Source of the DNA: Citrobacter farmeri
Lineage (GTDB): Bacteria > Pseudomonadota > Gammaproteobacteria > Enterobacterales > Enterobacteriaceae
Reading direction: 5' to 3'
Length of the DNA: 64,000 bases
Assembly (NCBI RefSeq): GCF_019048065.1
Contig: NZ_CP077291.1
Coordinates: 4,464,001 to 4,528,000 of the forward strand
Every line of letters begins with the position of its first letter. Positions within the stretch are counted from its first letter, which is position 1. The notes under the pieces were generated by a model that saw only the letters and a program-made list of their open reading frames with translations, was not told the origin of the DNA and searched no databases. Below are positions 23,950 through 31,815 of the stretch, in pieces. The translations under genes were made by a program, and so were the position numbers.

Positions 23950-25056
23950 TTACGCCAGATGCCGCAACATACGGCGTAGCGGCTCTGCCGCCCCCCAGAG
24001 TAGTTGGTCGCCCACCGTAAAGGCTGACAGGAACTCCGGCCCCATATTCAGCTTACGCAGACGGCCAACTGGCGTGGTCAACGTACCGGTAACGGCCGCT
24101 GGGGTTAACTCACGCATAGTAATATCCCGATCGTTTGGCACCACTTTCGCCCACGGATTGTGAGCCGCCAGCAGTTCTTCCACGGTCGGAATGGAAACGT
24201 CTTTTTTCAGTTTAATGGTGAACGCCTGGCTGTGGCAGCGCAGCGCCCCGACGCGTACGCACAGGCCATCTACCGGGATGACAGACGCCGTGTCGAGGAT
24301 CTTGTTGGTCTCCGCCTGACCTTTCCACTCTTCGCGGCTCTGGCCGTTATCGAGCTGTTTGTCGATCCACGGGATCAGGCTACCCGCCAGCGGGACGCCA
24401 AAGTTATCCACCGGCAGTTCGCCGCTACGGGTCAGTTGAGTGACTTTGCGTTCGATATCAAGGATGGCGGAAGAAGGGGTGGCCAGTTCATCAGCCACAT
24501 AGTTATGCAATTGGCCCATCTGGTTGAGCAGTTCGCGCATATGGCGCGCGCCGCCGCCGGAGGCCGCCTGGTAGGTCGCGACCGATACCCACTCCACCAG
24601 GTCATGGGCAAACAGACCGCCCAGTGACATCAGCATCAGGCTGACGGTACAGTTACCGCCGACAAAGGTTTTAATCCCGTTGTTCAGGCCGTTGGTGATG
24701 ACATCCTGGTTAACCGGGTCGAGAATGATGATCGCGTCATCTTTCATGCGCAGCGAAGAGGCCGCGTCAATCCAGTACCCCTGCCATCCGCTTTCACGGA
24801 GCTTTGGATAGATTTCGTTGGTATAATCGCCGCCCTGACAGGTCACGATGATATCGAGCGCTTTCAGCGCATCCAGATCGAAAGCGTCCTGAAGTGTGCC
24901 GGTCGAGGTGCCGCCGAACGTTGGCGCTGCCTGCCCAAGCTGGGAAGTTGAAAAGAAAACAGGGCGAATGGCGTCGAAGTCGCGCTCTTCAACCATGCGT
25001 TGCATGAGAACGGAGCCGACCATACCGCGCCAGCCGATAAAACCAACATTTTTCAT
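23950..25056 (-). CDS. asd: aspartate-semialdehyde dehydrogenase
   Basis: The ATG at 25056 gives [11 protein letters not shown] and 368 residues, one more than E. coli because of an extra residue in [10 protein letters not shown]. The N-terminal GWRGMVGS is the NADP-binding loop, GGNCTVS contains the catalytic cysteine (about C136), and RCHSQAF holds the substrate-site histidine. It reduces aspartyl phosphate to aspartate semialdehyde, the branch point to lysine, diaminopimelate, threonine and methionine. It is monocistronic between glgB and yhgN. Confidence 0.98.
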   Translation of the reverse strand: MKNVGFIGWRGMVGSVLMQRMVEERDFDAIRPVFFSTSQLGQAAPTFGGTSTGTLQDAFDLDALKALDIIVTCQGGDYTNEIYPKLRESGWQGYWIDAASSLRMKDDAIIILDPVNQDVITNGLNNGIKTFVGGNCTVSLMLMSLGGLFAHDLVEWVSVATYQAASGGGARHMRELLNQMGQLHNYVADELATPSSAILDIERKVTQLTRSGELPVDNFGVPLAGSLIPWIDKQLDNGQSREEWKGQAETNKILDTASVIPVDGLCVRVGALRCHSQAFTIKLKKDVSIPTVEELLAAHNPWAKVVPNDRDITMRELTPAAVTGTLTTPVGRLRKLNMGPEFLSAFTVGDQLLWGAAEPLRRMLRHLA

Positions 25057-25247
25057 AGCGTTTTTTTCCTGCAAAGATGTGTGCTGTGTATGCTGACCAG
25101 TGTCCTACTGGCTCATCCTTCACCATACAAAAAGCAGCCAAAGTCGCAAGTGAATTTAATCAATGATAGCGATGCCATCAGTAATGCGACTTATCCCGCT
25201 GCTTAAGCGAGCAGAAAGTCCAGGGCAATTATCAGGGAATTTGAGTT

Positions 25248-25841
25248 ATGAATGAAATCATTTCTGCAGCAGTTTTATTGATCCTGATTATGGATCCGCT
25301 CGGTAACTTGCCCATTTTCATGTCCGTACTGAAACATACCGAGCCGAAACGGCGTCGGGCGATAATGGTGCGCGAGCTTTTCATTGCGCTGCTGCTGATG
25401 CTGATCTTTCTTTTTGCGGGCGAGAAAATTCTCGCATTTCTTAATTTACGAGCCGAAACGGTTTCAATATCCGGTGGCATTATCCTGTTCCTGATCGCCA
25501 TCAAAATGATTTTCCCCAGCGCCACCGGAAACAGCGCCGGACTTCCGGCGGGTGAAGAGCCCTTTATTGTCCCGTTGGCGATCCCGTTGGTTGCCGGTCC
25601 AACAATTCTGGCCACGCTAATGCTGTTATCGCATCAGTACCCGAATCAGATGGGACATCTGGTGATTGCTCTGCTGCTGGCCTGGGGCGGCACCTTTGCG
25701 ATCCTGCTGCAGTCGTCGCTGTTTCTGCGTCTGCTGGGCGAGAAAGGGGTGAATGCGCTGGAGCGCCTGATGGGATTGATTCTGGTGATGATGGCGACCC
25801 AGATGTTCCTGGACGGCATTCGGATGTGGATGAAGGGATAA
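25248..25841 (+). CDS. yhgN: MarC-family inner membrane protein YhgN
   Basis: The 197-residue protein is almost identical to E. coli YhgN. Six hydrophobic segments are visible, with the MarC-family repeats MDPLGNLPIF near the N-terminus and PLAIPLVAGP in the middle, which suggest two inverted halves. Its function is unknown; the family was once linked to drug resistance without firm support. It is a single gene divergent from asd. Confidence 0.95.
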   Translation: MNEIISAAVLLILIMDPLGNLPIFMSVLKHTEPKRRRAIMVRELFIALLLMLIFLFAGEKILAFLNLRAETVSISGGIILFLIAIKMIFPSATGNSAGLPAGEEPFIVPLAIPLVAGPTILATLMLLSHQYPNQMGHLVIALLLAWGGTFAILLQSSLFLRLLGEKGVNALERLMGLILVMMATQMFLDGIRMWMKG

Positions 25842-25847
25842 TTAAAA

Positions 25848-25873
25848 GCCAGGTGGCGGCTGCGCCACCCGGC
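25848..25873. repeat. REP-like hairpin between yhgN and gntU
   Basis: An 11-base stem with one mismatch (25848-25858 with 25863-25873, core GGTGGCG/CGCCACC) closes a 4-base loop. It lies between convergent genes and is probably a single REP unit protecting both 3' ends. Confidence 0.6.
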
Positions 25874-25878
25874 AAACA

Positions 25879-27219
25879 TCAGCTCAACAGCTGGAACGCA
25901 ATCATCCCGATTATCGCACCCACGGTGCCGAGGATCGTTTCCATCATGGTCCAGGTCTTCAGCGTTTGTGCTTCTGTCGCACCGGTGAATTTCCCAAACA
26001 GCCAGAAACCGGCGTCGTTCACGTGGCTGACCACGATCGAACCGCCCGCGATGCAAATAGACAGCGCCGCCATCTGCGCACCGGAAAAGTTCAGCTGTTC
26101 AATCACCGGCATCACCAGCCCCACCGCCGTTAAGCAGGCCACGGTCGCGGAGCCTTGAATGATACGCACGGCTGCCGCCAGCACGAAGCAGGTAATGGCA
26201 ATCGGTAAGCCCATCCCGGTCAGCGCTTCACCCAGTGCCGGGCCCACGCCGGAATCCACCAGCACCTGTTTGAAGACGCCGCCAGCACCAATCACTAACA
26301 GGATGATCCCAGCAGGTTGCAGCGCGTGACCGCAGATTTCCATCACCTTATCTTTTGGCATCCCCTGACGCATCGCCAGGCCATAAATCGCCACCAGACA
26401 AGCCACCAGAATCGCGGTGAACGGGTGGCCGATAAATTCAAACCACTGGTAAGCCGTAGAACCGACCGGCACAAAGCGTGCGGCGATGGTTTTCAGCCCC
26501 ACCAGCACCAGCGGCAGCAGGATCAGCGACAGGCTGAAGCCGAAGGACGGCATTTTGCCCTCGCCCAGGTGCGGTTCGGTAATATCGTCAGGAATACTCA
26601 GTTCAACGTAGCGGCTGATAAAGTTGCCCCACAGCGGCCCGGCGATGATCATCCCAGGAATCGCGGCACACAGACCAATCAGAATCATCCAACCGAAGTC
26701 GGCGTGCATCTGAGAGGCGAGCAGCATCGGCGCAGGCCCCGGCAGCAGAAATGCGGCGGCAGCCGCCACGCCAGCAAACAGCGGAATCACCAGCTTCACC
26801 AGGTTCGTACCGGTATGACGCGCCATCGAGAACGCGACGCTAATCAACAGTACAATTGCCACTTCAAAGAACAGCGGCAGCGCGCAAATCAGCCCTGCCA
26901 GCCCAATCGCATAGTGTGCGCGGCTGTGACCGAAGGATTTCAACATCTTGACCGCAATCTGATCGACCGCGCCCGTTTCATGCAAAATCTTGCCGAACAT
27001 TGCCCCCAGAGCAACCACAATCGCCAGGAAGCCAAGCGTACCGCCCATCCCTTTTTCCATTGTCGCTGCGATTTTATCGAGCGGCATACCGGAAAAGAGA
27101 CCTGCACCAATAGACACCACCATCAAAGCAACGAAGGCGTGCATACGCGCCTTCATCACTAAAAACAACAGCAGCAGAACGGAGCCTACTGCTGTTAAAA
27201 CAAGCGTTAATGTACTCAA
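25879..27219 (-). CDS. gntU: low-affinity gluconate permease
   Basis: This 446-residue GntP-family carrier has the E. coli GntU length and about 12 membrane segments. Family blocks include GHSRAHYAIGLAG, PGPAPMLLASQM and HVNDAGFWLF. It imports gluconate with protons for phosphorylation by GntK, encoded just three bases upstream in the same operon. Expression should follow the GntR operators in front of gntK. Confidence 0.97.
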   Translation of the reverse strand: MSTLTLVLTAVGSVLLLLFLVMKARMHAFVALMVVSIGAGLFSGMPLDKIAATMEKGMGGTLGFLAIVVALGAMFGKILHETGAVDQIAVKMLKSFGHSRAHYAIGLAGLICALPLFFEVAIVLLISVAFSMARHTGTNLVKLVIPLFAGVAAAAAFLLPGPAPMLLASQMHADFGWMILIGLCAAIPGMIIAGPLWGNFISRYVELSIPDDITEPHLGEGKMPSFGFSLSLILLPLVLVGLKTIAARFVPVGSTAYQWFEFIGHPFTAILVACLVAIYGLAMRQGMPKDKVMEICGHALQPAGIILLVIGAGGVFKQVLVDSGVGPALGEALTGMGLPIAITCFVLAAAVRIIQGSATVACLTAVGLVMPVIEQLNFSGAQMAALSICIAGGSIVVSHVNDAGFWLFGKFTGATEAQTLKTWTMMETILGTVGAIIGMIAFQLLS

Positions 27220-27222
27220 AAC

Positions 27223-27750
27223 TTACTGCCTTTTATTGATAACCTCGATGGTGCTGGCAACAACACCTTCCAGTGGCTGATCGATATCCACCACCAGTAC
27301 GTCGTTTTCGTCAGCCCCCGGCTCTTGCAGCGTTTCAAACTGCGTCACCAGCATCTGGGTTTTGAAGAAATGGCCTTTACGCGCCTTCAGACGGCTTTCG
27401 ATCACATCGAAATCGCCTTTCAGGTAGATGAAAGAGAGGTTTGGGTTACCGTCACGCAGCAGGTCACGGTAGTGTTTTTTCAGCGCGGAACAGACGATCA
27501 GCGAAACCTTATTGGTACGCTGCATCGCAAACGCGGCGTCATTCAGCGCCTGCAACCACGGCTTACGATCGTCATCATTGAGTGGCTCACCGGACGCCAT
27601 TTTCTCAATGTTGCGACGCGGATGGAGAAAATCGCCATCAAGAAACGCGGCATGCAGTTGATGCGCCACTTCGCTGGCGACAGCGGATTTGCCGCTGCCC
27701 GATACGCCCATCAGAACGTAAATGTGGTGATCATGGTTAGTCGTGCTCAA
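27223..27750 (-). CDS. gntK: gluconokinase (thermoresistant)
   Basis: Homology begins at STTNHDHHIY, and the codon just before it is TTG (27748-27750), so the protein most likely starts there with 175 residues; no in-frame ATG lies upstream. The Walker A motif is GVSGSGKS, and DGDFLHPRRNI is the substrate-site block. It phosphorylates gluconate to 6-phosphogluconate with ATP. It forms an operon with gntU. The TTG start may lower its translation. Confidence 0.95.
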   Translation of the reverse strand: MSTTNHDHHIYVLMGVSGSGKSAVASEVAHQLHAAFLDGDFLHPRRNIEKMASGEPLNDDDRKPWLQALNDAAFAMQRTNKVSLIVCSALKKHYRDLLRDGNPNLSFIYLKGDFDVIESRLKARKGHFFKTQMLVTQFETLQEPGADENDVLVVDIDQPLEGVVASTIEVINKRQ

Positions 27751-27781
27751 AGTGGTGCCCCCACAGTACAAGAATCAGGAA

Positions 27782-27810
27782 TTGTTACGGGTAACTGTTA
27801 TCGGTAACAT
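27782..27810 (-). promoter_or_regulatory. tandem GntR operators upstream of gntK
   Basis: Two adjacent 12-base palindromes, GTTACGGGTAAC (27784-27795) and GTTATCGGTAAC (27797-27808), match the GntR operator consensus. Both lie 34-60 bases upstream of the gntK TTG, at promoter distance. Confidence 0.8.
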
Positions 27811-27864
27811 TGTCCAGCTTGACTAAAACAGAAGCAATATCCAAACGTGCGAGAAGTGAATAAG

Positions 27865-27880
27865 TGTGAGCTACTTCAAA
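27865..27880 (-). promoter_or_regulatory. CRP site upstream of gntKU
   Basis: TGTGA-N6-TCAAA differs from the CRP consensus at one core base. It lies between gntR and the GntR operators, where catabolite activation of gntKU would be expected. Confidence 0.6.
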
Positions 27881-27889
27881 TTTGTTGGC

Positions 27890-28885
27890 TTAAATAGATC
27901 CACCCGGTGACAAGGTGAAACCTAAATCTAACATTTTTGGCGTGACGCTCTCCCCACGGATTCGCGCTAACAGACGCTCTGCGCCAATGCTGCCCATTCG
28001 CTCGCGCGGCGTCAGCACACTGGCCAGACGTGGCTCCATCACCTGGCCGATATCATGACCGTGGAAACCCGCAATTGCCATGTCATCCGGGATCTTCAGT
28101 CCTAAGCGCTGGCATTCAAAGGCTGCGCCCACCGCCAGGTCATCGTTGGTACAGAAGATGCCGTCCAGTTGCGGATACTCGCGACGCGCCTGACGAATAA
28201 GCTCAATACCCGAGGAGTAAGAAGAAGATTGCTCCACCATCACACTGTAGGGCACCAGACCCGCATCCAGCATCGCCTGCTCATAACCCTTCTGTTTGAT
28301 GATAGTACGTTCGTCGAGACGTGCCCCCAGATAGGCGATATGACGATGCCCGCGTGCAATAATCGCTGCAGTCATCTGACGCGCAGCGTCAAAGTTGTCA
28401 AAACCAACAGCGATATCAAGGCAAGGCGACTGACTGTCCATCAGTTCAACCACCGGAATCCCCGCCACTTCGATCATTTTCAATGTGCGCGGCGTATGGG
28501 TACGTTCAGTCAGGATCAGTCCATCGATGTTCCACGAAAGCATCGATTCCAGACGCTCCTGTTCCATCTCTGGCTTATAACCGTAGTGCGCCAGCATGGT
28601 TTGATAGCCATGCGCATCCGTCACGGCCTCAATACCGCGTAAAACTTCGGCAAAGACCTGGTTAGTTAACGAGGGTAGCAACACGCCAATGGCCCGGCTG
28701 GTGGCGTTGGAGAGAATATCAGGCGCGCGATTGGGAATGTAACCCAGTTCATCAAGTGCAGCAGCGATCTTGCCCCGCAGGGCGACGGAAACTTGCTCCG
28801 GATTACGCAAAAAGCGGCTGACCGTCATTTTGGTCACGCCAACGCGGTCGGCTACATCCTGAAGTACGGGTCTTTTCTTCTTCAT
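27890..28885 (-). CDS. gntR: gluconate utilization repressor GntR
   Basis: This 331-residue LacI-family repressor equals E. coli GntR. The N-terminal helix-turn-helix is LQDVADRVGVTKMTVSRFLR, followed by a hinge with PNRAPDILS and a periplasmic-binding-like sensor domain. Gluconate relieves repression of gntKU (and of gntT elsewhere). It lies upstream of gntKU in the same direction but with 139 bases containing separate operators, so gntKU has its own promoter. Confidence 0.97.
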   Translation of the reverse strand: MKKKRPVLQDVADRVGVTKMTVSRFLRNPEQVSVALRGKIAAALDELGYIPNRAPDILSNATSRAIGVLLPSLTNQVFAEVLRGIEAVTDAHGYQTMLAHYGYKPEMEQERLESMLSWNIDGLILTERTHTPRTLKMIEVAGIPVVELMDSQSPCLDIAVGFDNFDAARQMTAAIIARGHRHIAYLGARLDERTIIKQKGYEQAMLDAGLVPYSVMVEQSSSYSSGIELIRQARREYPQLDGIFCTNDDLAVGAAFECQRLGLKIPDDMAIAGFHGHDIGQVMEPRLASVLTPRERMGSIGAERLLARIRGESVTPKMLDLGFTLSPGGSI

Positions 28886-28936
28886 CGTCCTGAGAAATCA
28901 TAAGTGAGAGATTTGCTCAGTTTATCACGGACAAAG

Positions 28937-28968
28937 CGCAACCTTCCCCGTTTAAAGGGAAGGTTGCG
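28937..28968 (-). terminator. hairpin terminator of yhhW
   Basis: A perfect 12-base stem (28937-28948 with 28957-28968) and 8-base loop start 8 bases after the yhhW stop. The T-run after it on the minus strand is short (CTTTGT), so termination may be partial. Confidence 0.7.
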
Positions 28969-28975
28969 TAATTAT

Positions 28976-29671
28976 TTATACAGGAGGCAGATCAAACAGC
29001 AGGATTTCGCTATCGCTGTCAGCATGAATTGACAGAGCCTGCTCATCCCAAATCGCCAGACCGTCGCTGGTAGTGGCTTTGGTGCCGTTAATGCTCACCT
29101 CACCTTTTACCACCTGGATCCAGACGCGACGTTCCGCGGCAATCTGATGTACTGACTGCTCGTCTTTCACCAGCGCCCAGCGATACAGCTCCATATCCTG
29201 GTACACTTTCAACGAACCGTCGCGAGCATCCGGCGACAGCACCAGCTGTTTACCCTGTGCGGCGTCAAAACGGCGCTGCTCATAACGCGGCGTGATGCCG
29301 GTTTTTTCCGGAATGATCCAGATCTGATACAGACGCAGACGATCCGTTTTGCTCGGGTTGTATTCGGAGTGACGGATCCCGGTCCCCGCGCTCATAATCT
29401 GGAATTCACCCGCCGGTACCTGCTCTTTATTACCCATGCTGTCCTGGTGTTCTACTGCGCCTTCCAGCACGTAGGTCAGGATTTCCATGTCTTTATGCGG
29501 ATGGGTACCGAAACCCTGGCCAGCGTCAATCACGTCGTCGTTAATCACGCGCAGTGCCGAGAAGCCCATAAAGTTTGGATCGTAGTAATCCGCAAAAGAG
29601 AAGGTATGCCAGGAATCCAGCCAGCCATGATTCGCGTGGCCACGGTCGTTTGCTTTGCGTAAGTAGATCAT
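28976..29671 (-). CDS. yhhW: pirin-like quercetin 2,3-dioxygenase
   Basis: The ATG at 29671 starts MIYLRKAND and gives 231 residues, as in E. coli YhhW; the longer open frame upstream has no homology. This bicupin carries the metal ligands of the N-terminal cupin in GTHPHKDME (two histidines) and RHSEYN (histidine and glutamate). The E. coli enzyme oxidises quercetin in vitro; the natural substrate is unknown. It is the downstream neighbour of yhhX, 123 bases away. Confidence 0.95.
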   Translation of the reverse strand: MIYLRKANDRGHANHGWLDSWHTFSFADYYDPNFMGFSALRVINDDVIDAGQGFGTHPHKDMEILTYVLEGAVEHQDSMGNKEQVPAGEFQIMSAGTGIRHSEYNPSKTDRLRLYQIWIIPEKTGITPRYEQRRFDAAQGKQLVLSPDARDGSLKVYQDMELYRWALVKDEQSVHQIAAERRVWIQVVKGEVSINGTKATTSDGLAIWDEQALSIHADSDSEILLFDLPPV

Positions 29672-29794
29672 TGTGTTCACCCCCAGATGTTTTCGATGGA
29701 GACAGTGTGGACCGAATCCCTCATCAATCATAGAGGGTGAAAATTGACTCCTCTGTTCAAAAATTATGAACAATTCAGGAGGAGCCAATCCGGC

Positions 29795-30832
29795 TTATCG
29801 GGCGAGACTGATGGTGGCAGGAGAGACCTGTTCGAATGCCCGTTCGAGGATTTCAAGATTGGTCAGAACTTCAGATTCCTTGACGTAATTTGGCGCGCCG
29901 GTGGTGAGAGTGTCATACAGCGCGTCATAGACACGACCGTAGTCGCCCGTTTCCGGTTTGATCTCTTCTTTCACCGTCACACCTTCATCGTTGACATACT
30001 CCAGCACGCCAACAGAATCATCCGCCGCAAAGCCCGGTTCACCAGGCATGATGTTGGCCTTCAGGCTGGTTTCCTGTTGGTCAATACCATATTTGATAAA
30101 CGAACCTTTGGTGCCGTGAACGATAAACTTCGGATAGTCGATTTTCACCAGATGGCTGGTTTTGACGATAGCCTTTACATCGCCGTAAAACAGTTGTGCT
30201 TCAAAGGTGTCATCCGGATTGGCCTTATTGCGCAGGCTGCGGATGTCGTATGCCACATGGTCCGGGCGACCGAACAATGAGATTATCTGATCCATGGTGT
30301 GTACGCCCAGACCATAGAAGGCACCGTCCTGCGGCAAACCGGGGTGAGTTTCCGCAACCGGACGGTAGTAATCGAAGTGGCTTTCCACTTCCACAATCTT
30401 GCCGAGCTTGCCGCTTTCAATCGCCTTTTTGGCGGTCAGGAAGCAGGAATCAAAGCGACGGTTCTGATACGGCGTGACGGTCAGCCCTTTGCTTTGCGCC
30501 AGTTCAAACAGCACTTTCGCTTCAATCATCGTTGGGGTGAATGGCTTCTCTACCAGTACGTTCTTTCCTGCTTCCAGCGCCCGTTTCGCGTAGTCAAAAT
30601 GGCTGTCTGCGTGGGTACAGATGACGACCAGTTTCACCTCAGGGTCGTTAAACACGTCATCAAGATCGCTGGTGAAATGGATGTGCGAGTAGATCGGTGC
30701 CTGCTCTTCCGGCTTCGCGTGACGACGAAAAATATGCGCCACATGCCAGGTGTCTTTACGGTTGAGAACGTACGGCAGGTGGTAGCGGGTCGCGCTCTTG
30801 CCGAACCCAATAAATGCGCAATGTAAGGTCAT
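29795..30832 (-). CDS. yhhX: Gfo/Idh/MocA-family oxidoreductase YhhX
   Basis: The 345-residue protein matches E. coli YhhX. The N-terminal Rossmann segment is IGFGKSATRYHLPYVL, EKPFTP contains the conserved lysine of the family, and the C-terminal half has GLGVHTMDQI. It should be a soluble NAD(P)-dependent sugar or polyol dehydrogenase; the substrate is not known. It follows the ryhB gene on the same strand with about 250 bases between. Confidence 0.93.
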   Translation of the reverse strand: MTLHCAFIGFGKSATRYHLPYVLNRKDTWHVAHIFRRHAKPEEQAPIYSHIHFTSDLDDVFNDPEVKLVVICTHADSHFDYAKRALEAGKNVLVEKPFTPTMIEAKVLFELAQSKGLTVTPYQNRRFDSCFLTAKKAIESGKLGKIVEVESHFDYYRPVAETHPGLPQDGAFYGLGVHTMDQIISLFGRPDHVAYDIRSLRNKANPDDTFEAQLFYGDVKAIVKTSHLVKIDYPKFIVHGTKGSFIKYGIDQQETSLKANIMPGEPGFAADDSVGVLEYVNDEGVTVKEEIKPETGDYGRVYDALYDTLTTGAPNYVKESEVLTNLEILERAFEQVSPATISLAR

Positions 30833-30959
30833 GATGCTGTCCTTTCAGAAGGTGATGACCTACACCATAGCGCAAAGCGGAGGGAGACTAAATGCGGGAA
30901 GTCCCTGAGGGCGCGCTGGCGCACCTGGAAACGGATTGCTCGCGCCTCGGGCGTGAGTG

Positions 30960-30987
30960 GCGCAGGCAGATTATTCACGGCCTGCGC
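30960..30987. other. hairpin upstream of yhhX
   Basis: GCGCAGGC (30960-30967) pairs with GCCTGCGC (30980-30987) across a 12-base loop. It lies between ryhB and yhhX, about 130 bases before the yhhX start. Its role is unknown. Confidence 0.35.
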
Positions 30988-31078
30988 ACAGCAACCGGAG
31001 CGTACTTGATGTATGTGAGGAGCTCGAGCACTTCCCGGGGACAAAATGACAAGTAAGCCAGGCTGAAAAAAAACCAAA

Positions 31079-31171
31079 AAAAAAGCCAGCACCCGGCTGG
31101 CTAAAATAATACTGGAAGCAATGTGAGCAATGTCGTGCTTTCAGGTTCTCCGCGAGGGTCTCCCTGAACGC
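31079..31171 (-). ncRNA. ryhB: iron-responsive small RNA RyhB
   Basis: The minus strand from 31171 reads as E. coli RyhB with only a few changes: the 5' hairpin around ACCCTCGCGGAGAACC, the unpaired core GAAAGCACGACATTGC that pairs with target mRNAs, and a terminator GCCAGCCGGGTGCTGGC followed by nine T. The location between yhhX and yhhY is the same as in E. coli. RyhB with Hfq blocks and destabilises mRNAs for iron-using proteins under iron starvation. The 3' end within the T-run is approximate. Confidence 0.95.
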
Positions 31172-31173
31172 AG

Positions 31174-31192
31174 AGCAATAATAATCATTCTC
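31174..31192 (-). promoter_or_regulatory. Fur box and -10 of the ryhB promoter
   Basis: Positions 31174-31192 match the 19-base Fur consensus at 14 places (core AATAATCATT). The -10 hexamer TATTAT (minus strand, 31183-31178) lies inside it, 7-12 bases before the RNA start at 31171. Bound Fur-iron would therefore cover the promoter. Confidence 0.85.
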
Positions 31193-31291
31193 ATTCGCAG
31201 TTGTCCAGTAATTTTTACAAAAAAATGCGGTTGACGACATTTTTAATCTCAGCGACTGTAAAGGCACAATTAACCCTGAAGGAGATCGGGA

Positions 31292-31780
31292 ATGAGTGAG
31301 ATCGTGATACGCCACGCTGAGACCAAAGATTACGACGCAATTCGTCAGATCCATGCCCAGCCGGAGGTGTATTACAACACGCTACAGGTTCCTCATCCTT
31401 CCAGCGAGATGTGGCAGGCGCGACTGGCCGAGCAGCCAGGCATCAAACAACTTGTCGCCTGCATTGATGACCGCGTTGTCGGACACCTGTGTATTGCCGT
31501 CGCACAGCGCCCACGCCGGAGCCACGTCGCCGATTTTGGTATTTGTGTCGATACGCAATGGCAAAACCGCGGCGTCGCCAGCGCATTAATGCGTACCATG
31601 ATCGACATGTGCGACAACTGGTTGCGCATCGAACGCATCGAATTAACGGTGTTTGTCGATAACGCGCCCGCCGTGGCGGTGTATAAAAAATATGGTTTCG
31701 AAATTGAAGGCACCGGCAAAAAGTACGGGCTGCGAAACGGCGAGTATGTCGATGCATATTTTATGGCACGGATGAAATAA
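31292..31780 (+). CDS. yhhY: GNAT-family L-amino acid N-acetyltransferase
   Basis: This 162-residue protein matches E. coli YhhY (AaaT), which acetylates the amino group of amino acids such as phenylalanine and methionine. The acetyl-CoA-binding motif is QNRGVASALM, and VYKKYGFEIEGT is the C-terminal GNAT strand. A GGAG site precedes the ATG. It is divergent from ryhB and convergent with ggt. The yhhZ/yrhAB genes that follow in E. coli K-12 are absent here. Confidence 0.94.
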   Translation: MSEIVIRHAETKDYDAIRQIHAQPEVYYNTLQVPHPSSEMWQARLAEQPGIKQLVACIDDRVVGHLCIAVAQRPRRSHVADFGICVDTQWQNRGVASALMRTMIDMCDNWLRIERIELTVFVDNAPAVAVYKKYGFEIEGTGKKYGLRNGEYVDAYFMARMK

Positions 31781-31785
31781 GCGGT

Positions 31786-31809
31786 CGGCCCTCCCGAACG
31801 CGAGGGCCG
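31786..31809. terminator. hairpin between convergent yhhY and ggt
   Basis: An 8-base stem CGGCCCTC (31786-31793) with GAGGGCCG (31802-31809) fills the 35-base gap between the two stops. There is no T-run, so it is a weak or Rho-aided terminator. Confidence 0.5.
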
Positions 31810-31815
31810 CTGAAA

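Noticed and set aside
28976..29788. Longer 270-residue start for yhhW
   Set aside because: The extra 39 residues have no homology, and the ATG at 29671 gives the conserved start and normal length.
30829..31092. Possible 87-residue minus-strand gene between ryhB and yhhX
   Set aside because: It overlaps the RyhB terminator and the yhhX start, lacks a ribosome site and has no recognisable homology.
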